Shown here piece after piece: positions 24,581 through 32,087 of a stretch of DNA of 32,087 nt (its first letter is position 1; every line of letters begins with the position of its first letter). Location: contig JAHELT010000045.1 in assembly GCA_024644045.1 (NCBI GenBank), positions 1-32,087 of the forward strand. Direction: 5' to 3'. This stretch comes from Chromatiales bacterium (GTDB lineage Bacteria > Pseudomonadota > Gammaproteobacteria > JAHELT01). The translations under genes and the position numbers were made by a program. The notes under the pieces are model-generated. The model searched no databases, was not told where the DNA came from, and worked only from the letters and a program-made list of their open reading frames with translations.

Positions 24581-24595
24581 GCACCGTTTCGGTGC
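24581..24595. promoter_or_regulatory. NtrC operator upstream of glnA
   Basis: GCACCGTTTCGGTGC is a perfect GCACC-N5-GGTGC dyad, centred about 95 bases upstream of the predicted glnA start point, a normal enhancer distance. Only the central five bases differ from the operator before ntrB. Confidence 0.75.
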
Positions 24596-24617
24596 GCACG
24601 GCGCTGCAAGCGCGCGA

Positions 24618-25796
24618 TTATAGTGCGAAGCGGTATTTGATTGCTATGCGGCCCAGGTAGGCGAGCTCGCCGGCGCGCGCGCGCAGCTCGGACTCGCGGT
24701 GCTGAAGCCCGGCGAGGTGCGCATCGGCGGCGAGTGGCAGCGTCAGCTCGACCTCGACGCGGCCGTTCAGGTAGTGCAGCTGCAGTGTTTCCGGGTCCGG
24801 CGGCTCGAGCAGACCCGCCCAGACGCGGGCCAGGTCGTGGACGACCTGCAAGCGCGTGGGCAGATGCTCCGTATCGGGCGCTGTGAGGTCGTCTTCCGGG
24901 TCCGTGTGCACCGTGACGTCGGTCAGCTTGCCGACTTTCTCGATCAGCCGTCGGCGCACGGCTTCGCTGATCTGATGGCCTTCGGACACGCTGAGCCGTG
25001 GCGCCACCTGGATATGGACGTCTGCCATGGCGCTGTGACCCAGGCTGCGGGTACGCAGCATGTGCAGTCCGGCCACCCCTTCGGTGTTGCGTATGAGCTG
25101 CCGGATGGCCTGCAGGTGCTCGCGCGAAAGGCCGGCATCCATGAGTTCCTGGGCGCTGCCCCAGCCGAGCTTCAGGCCCACGTGCGCGATCATGAGTGCC
25201 ACGAAGATTGCGGCCACGGTGTCCAGGAACGGGTAACCGAGCAGCGCCCCGCCGACGCCCAGAATCACGATCACCGACGACCAGGCGTCGGTGCGGCTGT
25301 GCCAGGCGTTGGCGCGCAGCATGTCCGAATCGAGGCGCCGGGCGACCCGCATCGTATAGCGGTAGATCACCTCCTTGGCGATCACGGAGACGAGCGCGAT
25401 GCCGAGCGCAAACGCGTGCGGGGTGACCAGCTCGCTGGCCAGAACCAATCGTTGTACTGCGTCATAGCCAAGGCCCGCGGCCACTGCGATCATGGCCAGC
25501 GCCAGGCCCACCGTGGCCAGTGTCTCGATGCGCCCGTGACCGTAGGGATGCCCGGCGTCCGCGGCGCGGCTGGCGTGCTTGGAGGCGAACACCACGGTCA
25601 TGTCCGTGGCCAGATCCGACAACGAGTGCACGCCGTCGGCAATCAGCGCCTGCGACCCCGCGGCCCAGCCGCCAGCCAGCTTGACCGCAGCCAGCAGCGC
25701 GTCGACCGCCGAGCCCACCAGCGTCACGCGCACCGTCTGGCGATGACGCTCGCCGGTGTTCACGTGCCGCTCGGCGTCGTCGAGCGCAACGCTCAT
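24618..25796 (-). CDS. Cation diffusion facilitator (CDF) metal exporter
   Basis: This 392-residue inner-membrane antiporter belongs to the family that exports Zn2+, Fe2+ or similar divalent metals using protons. About six transmembrane helices occupy residues 20-215. The metal site residues lie in ADGVHSLSDLATD (helix 2) and NAWHSRTDAWSS (helix 5), each with the HxxxD pattern. HPYGHGRIE between helices 2 and 3 is a family hallmark. The cytoplasmic C-terminal domain (about 220-300) has VAGLHMLRTRSLGHSAMADVHIQV. About 90 further residues, longer than FieF, form an extra C-terminal region of unknown role. ATG 25796 overlaps the TusA-like stop by four bases, so the two are translationally coupled. 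Zn versus Fe cannot be settled from sequence alone. Confidence 0.9.
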   Translation of the reverse strand: MSVALDDAERHVNTGERHRQTVRVTLVGSAVDALLAAVKLAGGWAAGSQALIADGVHSLSDLATDMTVVFASKHASRAADAGHPYGHGRIETLATVGLALAMIAVAAGLGYDAVQRLVLASELVTPHAFALGIALVSVIAKEVIYRYTMRVARRLDSDMLRANAWHSRTDAWSSVIVILGVGGALLGYPFLDTVAAIFVALMIAHVGLKLGWGSAQELMDAGLSREHLQAIRQLIRNTEGVAGLHMLRTRSLGHSAMADVHIQVAPRLSVSEGHQISEAVRRRLIEKVGKLTDVTVHTDPEDDLTAPDTEHLPTRLQVVHDLARVWAGLLEPPDPETLQLHYLNGRVEVELTLPLAADAHLAGLQHRESELRARAGELAYLGRIAIKYRFAL

Positions 25797-26020
25797 CCGT
25801 CGCCGACCCGGATTCGGATATGCACCTCGGTACCGTCCTCCCAGCTGCGGTCGACGCTGTGGCCGTTGATCCGGCACCAGGCAGGGATGTCGCTCAGTGC
25901 GCCGGGGTCAGTCGCGGTAACGGTGAGCACGTCGCCCGGTGCCAGCGTCTTGATCTTGTCCTGGGTACGGATCACCGGCATCGGGCACAGCAGCCGCCGC
26001 GCGTCCAGCTCATGTTCCAC
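25793..26020 (-). CDS. TusA-like sulfur carrier protein
   Basis: This 75-residue protein, starting at GTG 26020 with GGAGGG a few bases upstream, has the sulfurtransferase signature [19 protein letters not shown] with the persulfide-carrying Cys12. It ends in the beta-strand EVHIRIRV, as TusA/SirA/YeeD folds do. A TTG start 30 bases upstream is possible but would add a Gly-rich tail. TusA proteins pass sulfur as a persulfide to enzymes such as tRNA thiolases. The gene lies 26 bases after the PP-loop enzyme, an MnmA/ThiI relative, so it is probably that enzyme's sulfur donor (inference). Confidence 0.85.
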   Translation of the reverse strand: MEHELDARRLLCPMPVIRTQDKIKTLAPGDVLTVTATDPGALSDIPAWCRINGHSVDRSWEDGTEVHIRIRVGDG

Positions 26021-26046
26021 GCCGCCCTCCCAGCCCCGGCCACCGC

Positions 26047-27093
26047 TCAAAGATACCAGTCCGGGCGGATCTTATCGGCCTGCATGGGGCGCACACGCAG
26101 GTTCCTGCTGCGGTCGCCGCGGTGCACCGACACTTCCACGGTGTGGGCGTTGCGGCCCTGACTGAAGCGTGCGGTGATCGCGGCGGCCAGCGCCAGATCG
26201 TCCTCATCGGTGTCGCCCTCGACCAGCGCCAGAGGGCCACCGTGGCTGACGGTTCGCAAATGCGTGAACTGCTTGCAGTAGCCTTCGAGAAACTGCACTT
26301 CACCCTCCTCGCGCGCCACGATCATCTTGAAGTGCGGTCGCGGTCGCAGATGCCGACCCACCTTGAGCAGCATGATGTCGTCCAGCTCGTAGCGCCGCCC
26401 GTCGCGGTGCGCCCACAGGTCCTCGAGTTTTTTCGTGTAGTTGGCGTCAGTGAGAAAGCAGCAGCCGCCCGCGGGCTGCGCGTAGTCCGTGATGCCGAAG
26501 CGGGCCGCCAGGCGCATCTGCGGTTTGCGCGAGCGTCCGCTGAAGCCGTGCAGCGCCTCGCGGCGTACCCAGCCTTCGCGCTCCGGCAGGGTCTGTGGCA
26601 GGTTTCGCGCGCACAGCGGTCTCAGCAGCCGGTCGCCGGCGCTCGACTCGCGCGCCACCAGCGGCATGCTCTGTTTGCGCTGCGACTTCGGCCGCTGGCC
26701 CATCACCTCGCCGGTAACGATGAAATCGAAATCGTGCGCCTCGATCCATTCGACCGCCTCGCCGAGCATGAAAATCTTGCAGTCCAGACAGGGATTGAGG
26801 TTTGCGCCGTAGCCGTGTCTGGGGTTGAGCACCACGTCCTTGTAGGGCTCTACGACATCGACGATGTGCAAGCGGATACCGAGCTGCTCGGCCACCCACA
26901 GCGCGTTATTCCGTCTCGGCCTGGCGCTATCGCGGCCCCGGCGGATCGCGTGCGTGTGGCCCTCCACGCAAAACCCGGTAAAGAAGTTGATGCCCTCGAC
27001 GTGCACGCCCTGCTCCAGCACGACTCTGGCCGCCAGCATCGAATCCAGGCCGCCCGATATCAGGGCGAGCGCTTTGCGCGGGTCGTTCTGCAT
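26047..27093 (-). CDS. PP-loop ATPase, MnmA/ThiI-like tRNA thiolase relative
   Basis: This is a 348-residue protein from ATG 27093; the frame is open upstream, but residues before this start are not conserved-looking. The N-terminal PP-loop SGGLDS (13-18) binds and activates ATP, adenylating a substrate. NPCLDCK (100-106, Cys102 and Cys105) and GGCCFL (209-214) occupy the places of the two catalytic cysteines of MnmA, which thiolates tRNA wobble uridine. The C-terminal third ([38 protein letters not shown]) is not MnmA-like. It is a member of the tRNA-thiolase-like family found beside sulfur-carrier genes. The actual substrate is not established; thiolation of a tRNA base is likely. It is the first gene of the operon with tusA-like and CDF genes. 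Confidence 0.75.
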   Translation of the reverse strand: MQNDPRKALALISGGLDSMLAARVVLEQGVHVEGINFFTGFCVEGHTHAIRRGRDSARPRRNNALWVAEQLGIRLHIVDVVEPYKDVVLNPRHGYGANLNPCLDCKIFMLGEAVEWIEAHDFDFIVTGEVMGQRPKSQRKQSMPLVARESSAGDRLLRPLCARNLPQTLPEREGWVRREALHGFSGRSRKPQMRLAARFGITDYAQPAGGCCFLTDANYTKKLEDLWAHRDGRRYELDDIMLLKVGRHLRPRPHFKMIVAREEGEVQFLEGYCKQFTHLRTVSHGGPLALVEGDTDEDDLALAAAITARFSQGRNAHTVEVSVHRGDRSRNLRVRPMQADKIRPDWYL

Positions 27094-27121
27094 GCTCTCA
27101 CGGGCCGTTCCGGGGGTGCTT

Positions 27122-27127
27122 ATTCTA
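27122..27127 (-). promoter_or_regulatory. Candidate -10 box of the PP-loop/tusA/CDF operon
   Basis: TAGAAT on the minus strand, 29 bases before the PP-loop ATG, matches the -10 consensus at five of six positions. A partial -35 box (TTGTCG) is 15 bases upstream, which is short. Confidence 0.3.
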
Positions 27128-27219
27128 ACAGGGTCCCGGACGCGACAACGGGCGCGCACGCATCCGCCGCCGCGGCGCGGTTTGGCGCGCAACGGAGCCG
27201 ATGGCGCCAAGCCGCGGGT

Positions 27220-27225
27220 TATACT
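27220..27225 (+). promoter_or_regulatory. Candidate -10 box of the glyQS operon
   Basis: TATACT lies 27 bases before the glyQ GTG. No clear -35 box is seen. The 159-base gap between the divergent operons holds nothing else recognised. Confidence 0.4.
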
Positions 27226-27252
27226 TCGCGCTCCTTCGACTGCGAGCCACCC

Positions 27253-28179
27253 GTGACCGCTGAATCGCCAGAGACGTTTCAGGACCTGATCTCCGCGCTG
27301 CAGCGCTTCTGGTCCGACCAGGGCTGCACGGTGCTGCAGTCCTACGACATGGAGATGGGGGCCGGCACCAACCACCCGGCGACGTTTCTGCGCGCCATCG
27401 GCCCGGAGCCCTGGCGCGCCGCGTACGTGCAGGCTTCGCGGCGGCCGACCGACGGACGTTACGGTGACAACCCCAATCGCCTGCAGCACTACTACCAGTT
27501 CCAGGTCCTGCTCAAGCCTTCGCCGCTGGACATTCAGGAGGTCTACCTGGCATCGCTCTCGGCGCTCGGCATCGATCCGCTCGTGCACGACATCCGCTTT
27601 GTGGAAGACAACTGGGAGTCACCCACGCTGGGCGCGCGGGGCGTGGGCTGGGAAGTGTGGTTGAACGGCATGGAGGTCACCCAGTTCACCTATTTTCAAC
27701 AGGTCGGCGGATTGGAGTGCCGTCCGGTCAGCGGCGAGATCGCCTACGGCCTGGAGCGGATTGCGATGTACCTGCAGGGCCGGGACAGCATCTACGATCT
27801 GCACTGGGGCCGCAGCGTGCACGGTCCGGTCACCTACGGCGACATCTTCCATCAGAACGAGGTGGAGCAGTCGCAGTTCAACTTCGAGCTGGCCGACACT
27901 GACGCGTTGTTCCCCTGGTTCGACGCCTGCGAGGCACAGTGCCGCGCACTCACCGCCGCCGGTCTGGCACTGCCCGCGTACGAGCAGGTGCTGAAGGCCT
28001 CACACACGTTCAACCTGCTCGATGCGCGGCACGCAATCTCGGTTACCGAGCGGCAACGCTACATCCTGCGCATCCGGCAACTCGCACAGGCAACCGCGGA
28101 GGCCTACTACGCGGGCCGGGAGGCGCTCGGCTTTCCGCTGCTCGACGCCGCATCAGCGGCGGAATCGGTCGGGACATGA
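27253..28179 (+). CDS. glyQ: Glycyl-tRNA synthetase, alpha subunit
   Basis: This 308-residue class II synthetase subunit joins glycine to tRNA-Gly together with GlyS as an alpha2beta2 enzyme. Family blocks are complete: [20 protein letters not shown] near the N-terminus, [14 protein letters not shown], the motif-2 region [20 protein letters not shown], then [20 protein letters not shown] and [12 protein letters not shown] 27253 gives the usual N-terminus (about 10 residues before the first conserved block) and length; longer upstream starts would run through the intergenic promoter region. The stop overlaps the glyS start (ATGA). Confidence 0.97.
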   Translation: MTAESPETFQDLISALQRFWSDQGCTVLQSYDMEMGAGTNHPATFLRAIGPEPWRAAYVQASRRPTDGRYGDNPNRLQHYYQFQVLLKPSPLDIQEVYLASLSALGIDPLVHDIRFVEDNWESPTLGARGVGWEVWLNGMEVTQFTYFQQVGGLECRPVSGEIAYGLERIAMYLQGRDSIYDLHWGRSVHGPVTYGDIFHQNEVEQSQFNFELADTDALFPWFDACEAQCRALTAAGLALPAYEQVLKASHTFNLLDARHAISVTERQRYILRIRQLAQATAEAYYAGREALGFPLLDAASAAESVGT

Positions 28180-30251
28180 GCCCGCCCGCGACCCTGCTGC
28201 TCGAGATCGGCACCGAGGAGCTGCCGCCGAAATCGTTGCGCCGCTTGTCGGACGCCCTCACTGCCGGGATACGCGAGAGCCTGGAGAGTAACGGGCTCGG
28301 CGCCGACGCGGTGATCGGGTTCTGCTCGCCCCGGCGCCTGGCCGTGCAGGCGCAGGGGGTGCCCCTACGTCAGCCGGACCGCGAGGTGGAGCGCAAGGGA
28401 CCGTCGCTGAAGGCCGCATTCGACGCCGCGGGTGCACCCACCAAGGCCGCCCTGGGGTTTGCGCGTTCCTGCGGGGTAGAGGTCGGCGAGCTCGGGCGCG
28501 TCGAATCCGGCAAGGGAACCTGGTTGGTGTACCGCACCCAGCAGCCTGGCGGCAATGTGCAGTCCGTCGTGCCCGACCTTGCTGCGCAGGTGCTCGCAGC
28601 GCTGCCGTTGCCCAAGCGCATGCGCTGGTCCGACCTCGACACCGAGTTCGTGCGCCCCGTGCACTGGGTGGTGCTGATGCTGGACGCCGAGGTGCTCGAC
28701 GCGCAGCTGCTAGGGGTGCGTGCCGGCAACCTGACCCGCGGGCACCGAGCGCACGCGCCCGAACCGCTGAGCATCGCGCATGCGGGGCAGTATGCGCAGA
28801 TTCTCGAGCAGCAGGGCCACGTGATCGCCGACTTTTCGCGGCGCCGCGCCCGCATCGCCGGGCAAGTCGAGCAACAGGCGGCCGCCGCCGGGGGGCGTGC
28901 GCTGAGCAACGACGCGCTGCTCGACGAGGTCACCGCGCTGGTCGAGTGGCCGGTGGCGCTGGTCGGCGATTTCGAGCCGCAGTACCTGCGCGTGCCGCCC
29001 GAGGTTCTGATCTGCACCATGCAGGGCAACCAGAAGTACTTCCCGCTGCTCGACGGCAACGGCAAGCTGATGCCCAAGTTCATCGCTATCGCAAATCTCG
29101 AAAGCCGCGATCCGCAGCGCGTACGTGCCGGCAACGAGCGCGTCATCCGGCCGCGGCTGGCGGACGCCGGGTTTTTCTGGGATCAGGATCGCAAGCAGAC
29201 GCTGGCCGCGCGCGAGTCGGAGCTGGCGGGCGTCGTGTTCCAGGAGCAGCTGGGCAACCTCGCCGACAAGAGTGCGCGCGTCGCGAAGCTCGGTGAGCGG
29301 CTCGCCGGAACGCTGGACTGCGATCCCGCGCTGTTGCGCCGGGCGGCGCACATCGCCAAGTGCGATCTGCTGACCGAGATGGTCGGCGAGTTCCCCGAGC
29401 TGCAGGGCACGATGGGGCGCTACTACGCGATCAATGACGGCGAGCCGCAAGCCGTTGCCGCGGCGCTGGAAGAGCAGTACCTGCCGCGCTTCGCGGGCGA
29501 CGCGATTCCCGCCTCGCCGCTCGGCCGCGCGCTGGGGCTCGCAGAGCGGCTCGATACGCTGGCGGGTATTTTCGCCATCGGTCAGCGGCCCAGCGGCGAG
29601 AAGGATCCGTTTGCGCTGCGCCGGGCCGCACTGGCCGCGCTGCGCATCACCATCGAGGGCGAGCTGCCGCTCGATCTGCTGGCGCTCATCGAGCAGGCGG
29701 TCGCCGCGCAGCCGGTCGACGCGCAGCCGGGGCTCGCCGACGAGGTGTTCGATTTCATGATGGAGCGGCTGCGAGCCTACTACCAGGGTCAGGGTGTCGG
29801 CACCTTGCATTTCGAGGCGGTGCTGGCGCGGCGCCCGCGCGCGCCGCTGGATTTCCACAGGCGGCTGCAGGCGGTGGTCGCCTTTACTGAGCTTCCCGAG
29901 GCACACAGCCTGGCGGCCGCGAACAAACGCATCCGTAACATCCTGCGCCAGGCCGGGCAGGTGCCTGAAGCGTTTGCGGCGGAACGTCTGTGCGAGCCCG
30001 CCGAGCGCCGGCTGGCCGAGCAGCTGCGCCGGGTGGAGCGTACCGCAACGCCGCTGTTCGAACGCCAGGATTACCGCTCCGCACTCAACGAAATGGCGTC
30101 GCTGCGCGATGCGGTGGACGGCTTCTTCGACGAGGTGCTGGTGATGGACGAGGACCGGACGTTGCGTGCCAACCGCATCGCGCTGCTGAACAGCCTGAGC
30201 CGGCTGTTCCTGCAGATCGCCGATGTCTCGCTGCTGCCAGGTGAGACATGA
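28176..30251 (+). CDS. glyS: Glycyl-tRNA synthetase, beta subunit
   Basis: This 691-residue subunit is close to the usual 689. It starts ATG 28176 in an ATGA overlap with glyQ. Recognisable blocks are [15 protein letters not shown] at the N-terminus, [18 protein letters not shown], the [14 protein letters not shown]-like [14 protein letters not shown] block, [23 protein letters not shown], and [20 protein letters not shown]. The HD-like and DALR anticodon-binding region fills the last 200 residues ([39 protein letters not shown]). The beta subunit carries tRNA recognition. Nothing is odd. The stop overlaps the gmhB start. Confidence 0.97.
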   Translation: MSPPATLLLEIGTEELPPKSLRRLSDALTAGIRESLESNGLGADAVIGFCSPRRLAVQAQGVPLRQPDREVERKGPSLKAAFDAAGAPTKAALGFARSCGVEVGELGRVESGKGTWLVYRTQQPGGNVQSVVPDLAAQVLAALPLPKRMRWSDLDTEFVRPVHWVVLMLDAEVLDAQLLGVRAGNLTRGHRAHAPEPLSIAHAGQYAQILEQQGHVIADFSRRRARIAGQVEQQAAAAGGRALSNDALLDEVTALVEWPVALVGDFEPQYLRVPPEVLICTMQGNQKYFPLLDGNGKLMPKFIAIANLESRDPQRVRAGNERVIRPRLADAGFFWDQDRKQTLAARESELAGVVFQEQLGNLADKSARVAKLGERLAGTLDCDPALLRRAAHIAKCDLLTEMVGEFPELQGTMGRYYAINDGEPQAVAAALEEQYLPRFAGDAIPASPLGRALGLAERLDTLAGIFAIGQRPSGEKDPFALRRAALAALRITIEGELPLDLLALIEQAVAAQPVDAQPGLADEVFDFMMERLRAYYQGQGVGTLHFEAVLARRPRAPLDFHRRLQAVVAFTELPEAHSLAAANKRIRNILRQAGQVPEAFAAERLCEPAERRLAEQLRRVERTATPLFERQDYRSALNEMASLRDAVDGFFDEVLVMDEDRTLRANRIALLNSLSRLFLQIADVSLLPGET

Positions 30252-30787
30252 TCAACAAGCTGGTGATTCTGGACCGTGACGGCGTCATCAACGAGGACTC
30301 CGACGCGTTTATCAAGACCGCCGAGGAGTGGCGGCCGATCTCCGGCAGCCTGGAAGCCATCGCGCGCCTCAATCTGGCCGGCTACCGCGTGGTGGTGTGC
30401 ACCAACCAGTCGGGTATCGCGCGCGGGTTGCTGAGTAACGAAGACCTGCACGCGATGCACGTGAAAATGGACCGGCTGCTGTCCCAGATCGGGGGCCGGA
30501 TCGATGCGGTGTTCTACTGCCCGGAGGCGCCGGACAGCGGCAGCGAGTTTCGCAAACCGGCGCCCGGAATGCTGTTCGACATCGCCATGCGGCTGCACGT
30601 GGACCTGCCGGATGTGCCGGTGGTCGGCGACAACGAGGCGGATCTGCTGGCCGCCGCGCGGGCCGGGGCCAGACCTTACCTGGTGCGCACCGGAAAAGGC
30701 CGCTGGACGGAACGCAAGCTGAGCGAGCCGGTGCGCACGTTTGATGATCTCGCGGGATTCGTCGATTACCTGCTCGAGCATGAATGA
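30248..30787 (+). CDS. gmhB: GmhB-like HAD phosphatase with altered zinc site
   Basis: This 179-residue HAD-superfamily phosphatase resembles D-glycero-D-manno-heptose 1,7-bisphosphate 7-phosphatase, which makes the heptose precursor of LPS inner core. It starts at ATG 30248 in an ATGA overlap with glyS. The catalytic residues are present: Asp9 and Asp11 in LDRDGVIN, Thr/Asn in CTNQSGIARG (51-60), Lys103 in RKPAPGM, and Asp128/Asp132 in VVGDNEADLL. The zinc loop normally reads like CPHxPxxxCxC; here it is CPEAPDSGSEF (91-101), keeping only the first Cys. The glyS-gmhB-plsC order is common in gammaproteobacteria, which supports orthology, but the substrate may differ. Confidence 0.85.
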   Translation: MINKLVILDRDGVINEDSDAFIKTAEEWRPISGSLEAIARLNLAGYRVVVCTNQSGIARGLLSNEDLHAMHVKMDRLLSQIGGRIDAVFYCPEAPDSGSEFRKPAPGMLFDIAMRLHVDLPDVPVVGDNEADLLAAARAGARPYLVRTGKGRWTERKLSEPVRTFDDLAGFVDYLLEHE

Positions 30788-31544
30788 AGCGCCGCGGCGC
30801 TACTTCAAGCTGGCGCTGAAAGTGCGCGGCCTGCTCTTCTGGGTGCCCGTGGCACTGTGCGTGGCGGTGCTCGGACCGGTGGTGTGCGCCTCGGCCGTGG
30901 TCCCGATCGGCTGGCGCTATGTAATCGTGCGCTTGTGGGCGCGCCTCACGCTGTACCTGCTGCGCATAGTGTGCGGCCTCGGGTACCGCGTCCACTGGCA
31001 TGGCGAGAAGCCGGCGGGCGGCAGCATCATCTACTGCAAGCACGCATCGACCTGGGAAACCTTTGCGCTGAATCACGTGCTCAGCCAGCTCCGGCTGGTG
31101 TGGGTGGTCAAGCGCGAGCTGCTGCGTATCCCGATTTTCGGCTGGGGTCTCGCGGCCATGAACTCGATTGCGATCAACCGGGCCTCCGGGCGCAAAGCCG
31201 TCGACCAGATGGTGGAGCAGGGACGCCAGCGGCTGGCGCACGGCATGAGCGTCATGGTGTTCCCCGAGGGTACGCGGGTACGCCCGGGCACCCGTGTGCG
31301 CTACAAGCTGGGCGGAGCGATACTTGCCGAGGCAAGCGGCGCCCCGGTGGTCCCGGTCGCGCATAACGCCGGCGACTACTGGCCGCGGCACAGCCTGATC
31401 AAATGGCCCGGTGAAGTCGAGGTGCACGTCGGACCGATGATCGACAGCCGCGGCAAGTCGGCGCTGCAGATAAACGCCGAGGCGGAGTCCTGGATAGAGT
31501 CGAAAATGGCGGAAATCACCCGCCTGGATCGCTTCCCGTACTAG
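30780..31544 (+). CDS. 1-acyl-glycerol-3-phosphate acyltransferase (PlsC family)
   Basis: This 254-residue membrane acyltransferase transfers a fatty acyl chain to lysophosphatidic acid, or a related lysophospholipid, in phospholipid synthesis. Hydrophobic helices lie at about 17-45 and 50-68. The catalytic block reads KHASTWET (87-94), so the usual HX4D is HX4E, a variant I have seen in this proteobacterial subgroup. The substrate block FPEGTRVRPG follows near residue 162, then APVVPVAHNAGDYWP. ATG 30780 overlaps the gmhB stop by eight bases. The stop codon TAG lies inside the CTAG target duplication of the mobile element that follows, so the protein end is unaltered by the insertion. Confidence 0.88.
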   Translation: MNEAPRRYFKLALKVRGLLFWVPVALCVAVLGPVVCASAVVPIGWRYVIVRLWARLTLYLLRIVCGLGYRVHWHGEKPAGGSIIYCKHASTWETFALNHVLSQLRLVWVVKRELLRIPIFGWGLAAMNSIAINRASGRKAVDQMVEQGRQRLAHGMSVMVFPEGTRVRPGTRVRYKLGGAILAEASGAPVVPVAHNAGDYWPRHSLIKWPGEVEVHVGPMIDSRGKSALQINAEAESWIESKMAEITRLDRFPY

Positions 31545-31830
31545 TGTGCTGTCCCATGAATAACGTGTAATTCTGCGTGCCGCCAAGGTTCAGCCGCAAG
31601 GCTTGCGTGAGAAAGCATAGCCCGGCTGGGGTTTGAGCGCGTAACACCGCAGATGGGCCTTGGCGGCGCGCCCAACTGATCGATCTGTAGACGACGCGAG
31701 CGTGTGTCGCGGGCCATGACAGCGCTGCGCCGCTTAGCAATAGCGACGGCTATTACTTGCACGACGACGTCTTGTCCTGACCCGCGACACGCGCTCAGCA
31801 TTGCACGTTATTCATGGGACAGCACACTAG
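31541..31830. mobile_element. MITE-like element, 290 bp, with CTAG target duplication
   Basis: Perfect 23-bp terminal inverted repeats (31545-31567 and 31804-31826, beginning TGTGCTGTCCCATGAATAAC) are flanked on both sides by CTAG, the likely 4-bp target duplication. The match continues imperfectly for about 11 more bases inside. Two further inverted pairs lie within: GCCGCCAAGG (31579-31588) with CCTTGGCGGC (31658-31667), and GTGTCGCGGG (31704-31713) with CCCGCGACAC (31781-31790). No transposase fits in the element. TGT...ACA ends and a CTAG target recall IS481-family elements; this parentage is a guess. Confidence 0.8.
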
Positions 31831-32087
31831 GGCCTGTTAACGTTATGCGAATGCTCATCGCCAGAGGCCGTTTTTTCTCAGGGCAAGGCGCACTGAGTGC
31901 GGTGTACTCCCCGTACCTAAGCGAAGTGCAACGACGCCATGGGGAAAAACGGCCCCGTACTTGCAAGTTGACTCTCCAATGAGGCCCTGCGGCGTTGCGC
32001 AGGCCTTATTTGGATGACCAAACTGCACCCTGCGCGCCTTGCCTGGCCTCATTGGAGAGCCAACGATGGGTATTCGCATAGCGTTAA
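31831..32087. mobile_element. Second palindromic element, right end cut by the window
   Basis: Starting directly after the first element, 24-base arms at 31837-31860 and 32064-32087 are inverted repeats matching at 21 positions (TTAACGTTATGCGAAT...). Inside are two hairpin units: 31866-31954, with arms GGCCGTTTTT/AAAAACGGCC, and 31967-32064, with 20-base arms (19 matching; core CTCTCCAATGAGGCC). The two units share a common core in opposite orientation, including GGCAAGGCGC. No coding sequence is convincing. The outer repeat probably extends past the window edge. Confidence 0.6.

Noticed and set aside
24617-24622. TATAAT on the minus strand at the end of the CDF gene as a second glnA promoter
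   Set aside because: The -10 match is perfect, but no -35 box is present at 16-18 bases and it overlaps the CDF stop codon. It could still act weakly, but is not strong enough to list.
26122-27252. N-terminal extension of glyQ by about 377 codons
   Set aside because: The extension is antisense to the PP-loop gene and crosses the intergenic promoter region. GlyQ of normal length starts at GTG 27253.
31541-31801. Small open frame inside the 290-bp element
   Set aside because: It is Arg/Ala/Ser-rich, lacks a ribosome site and has no transposase motif; the inverted repeats explain the sequence.

Overview
The window is GC-rich, densely packed chromosomal DNA, most likely from a gammaproteobacterium. 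The gene orders glyQ-glyS-gmhB-plsC and glnA-(DUF4124)-ntrB-ntrC are typical of that class, and many genes use GTG starts with ATGA/GTGA stop-start overlaps. No tRNA, rRNA or CRISPR array was seen. The genus cannot be named from this sequence.

Region 1 (1 to about 14.7 kb, + strand) is an MSHA-type (type IVa-like) pilus or pseudopilus assembly cluster. It opens with the 3' end of a DUF6701/MshQ-like adhesin-type protein and a sigma-54-dependent response regulator. A tightly coupled operon follows: an MshM-like ATPase with a SPOR domain, secretin lipoprotein MshL, TPR protein MshN, assembly ATPase MshE (with a probable c-di-GMP-binding MshEN domain), platform protein MshG, MshI-, MshJ- and MshK-like inner-membrane and periplasmic alignment proteins, a large prepilin-like protein and a prepilin. 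The order M-L-N-E-G-I-J-K differs from the classical Vibrio order (I-J-K-L-M-N-E-G).

Region 2 (14.7-19.8 kb) starts with a convergent multi-pass sensor histidine kinase, probably the partner of the response regulator 12 kb away. Next comes a + strand set: ABC permease, a membrane-anchored helical-repeat protein of unknown function, a prepilin and an ABC ATPase. The prepilin has a convincing sigma-54 -24/-12 promoter with upstream direct repeats. I propose that the two-component pair switches this prepilin on and that the ABC proteins serve the pilus, much as the PilGHI ABC transporter does in Myxococcus. This is the most interesting part of the window.

Region 3 (19.8-24.6 kb, - strand) is the nitrogen-control locus: glnA, a small DUF4124 protein, ntrB and ntrC. 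Near-perfect NtrC operators lie upstream of both glnA and ntrB, a sigma-54 promoter precedes glnA, and a strong terminator follows glnA.

Region 4 (24.6-27.1 kb, - strand) is a compact operon of an MnmA/ThiI-like PP-loop enzyme, a TusA-like sulfur carrier and a CDF metal exporter. Divergent to it is region 5 (27.2-31.5 kb, + strand): glyQ, glyS, a gmhB whose zinc-binding residues are mostly lost, and a plsC-type acyltransferase.

Region 6 (31.54 kb to the end) is non-coding. It holds a 290-bp MITE-like element with 23-bp perfect terminal inverted repeats and a CTAG target duplication that includes the plsC stop codon. A second palindromic element follows, made of two facing homologous hairpin units, and its right end is cut by the window edge.
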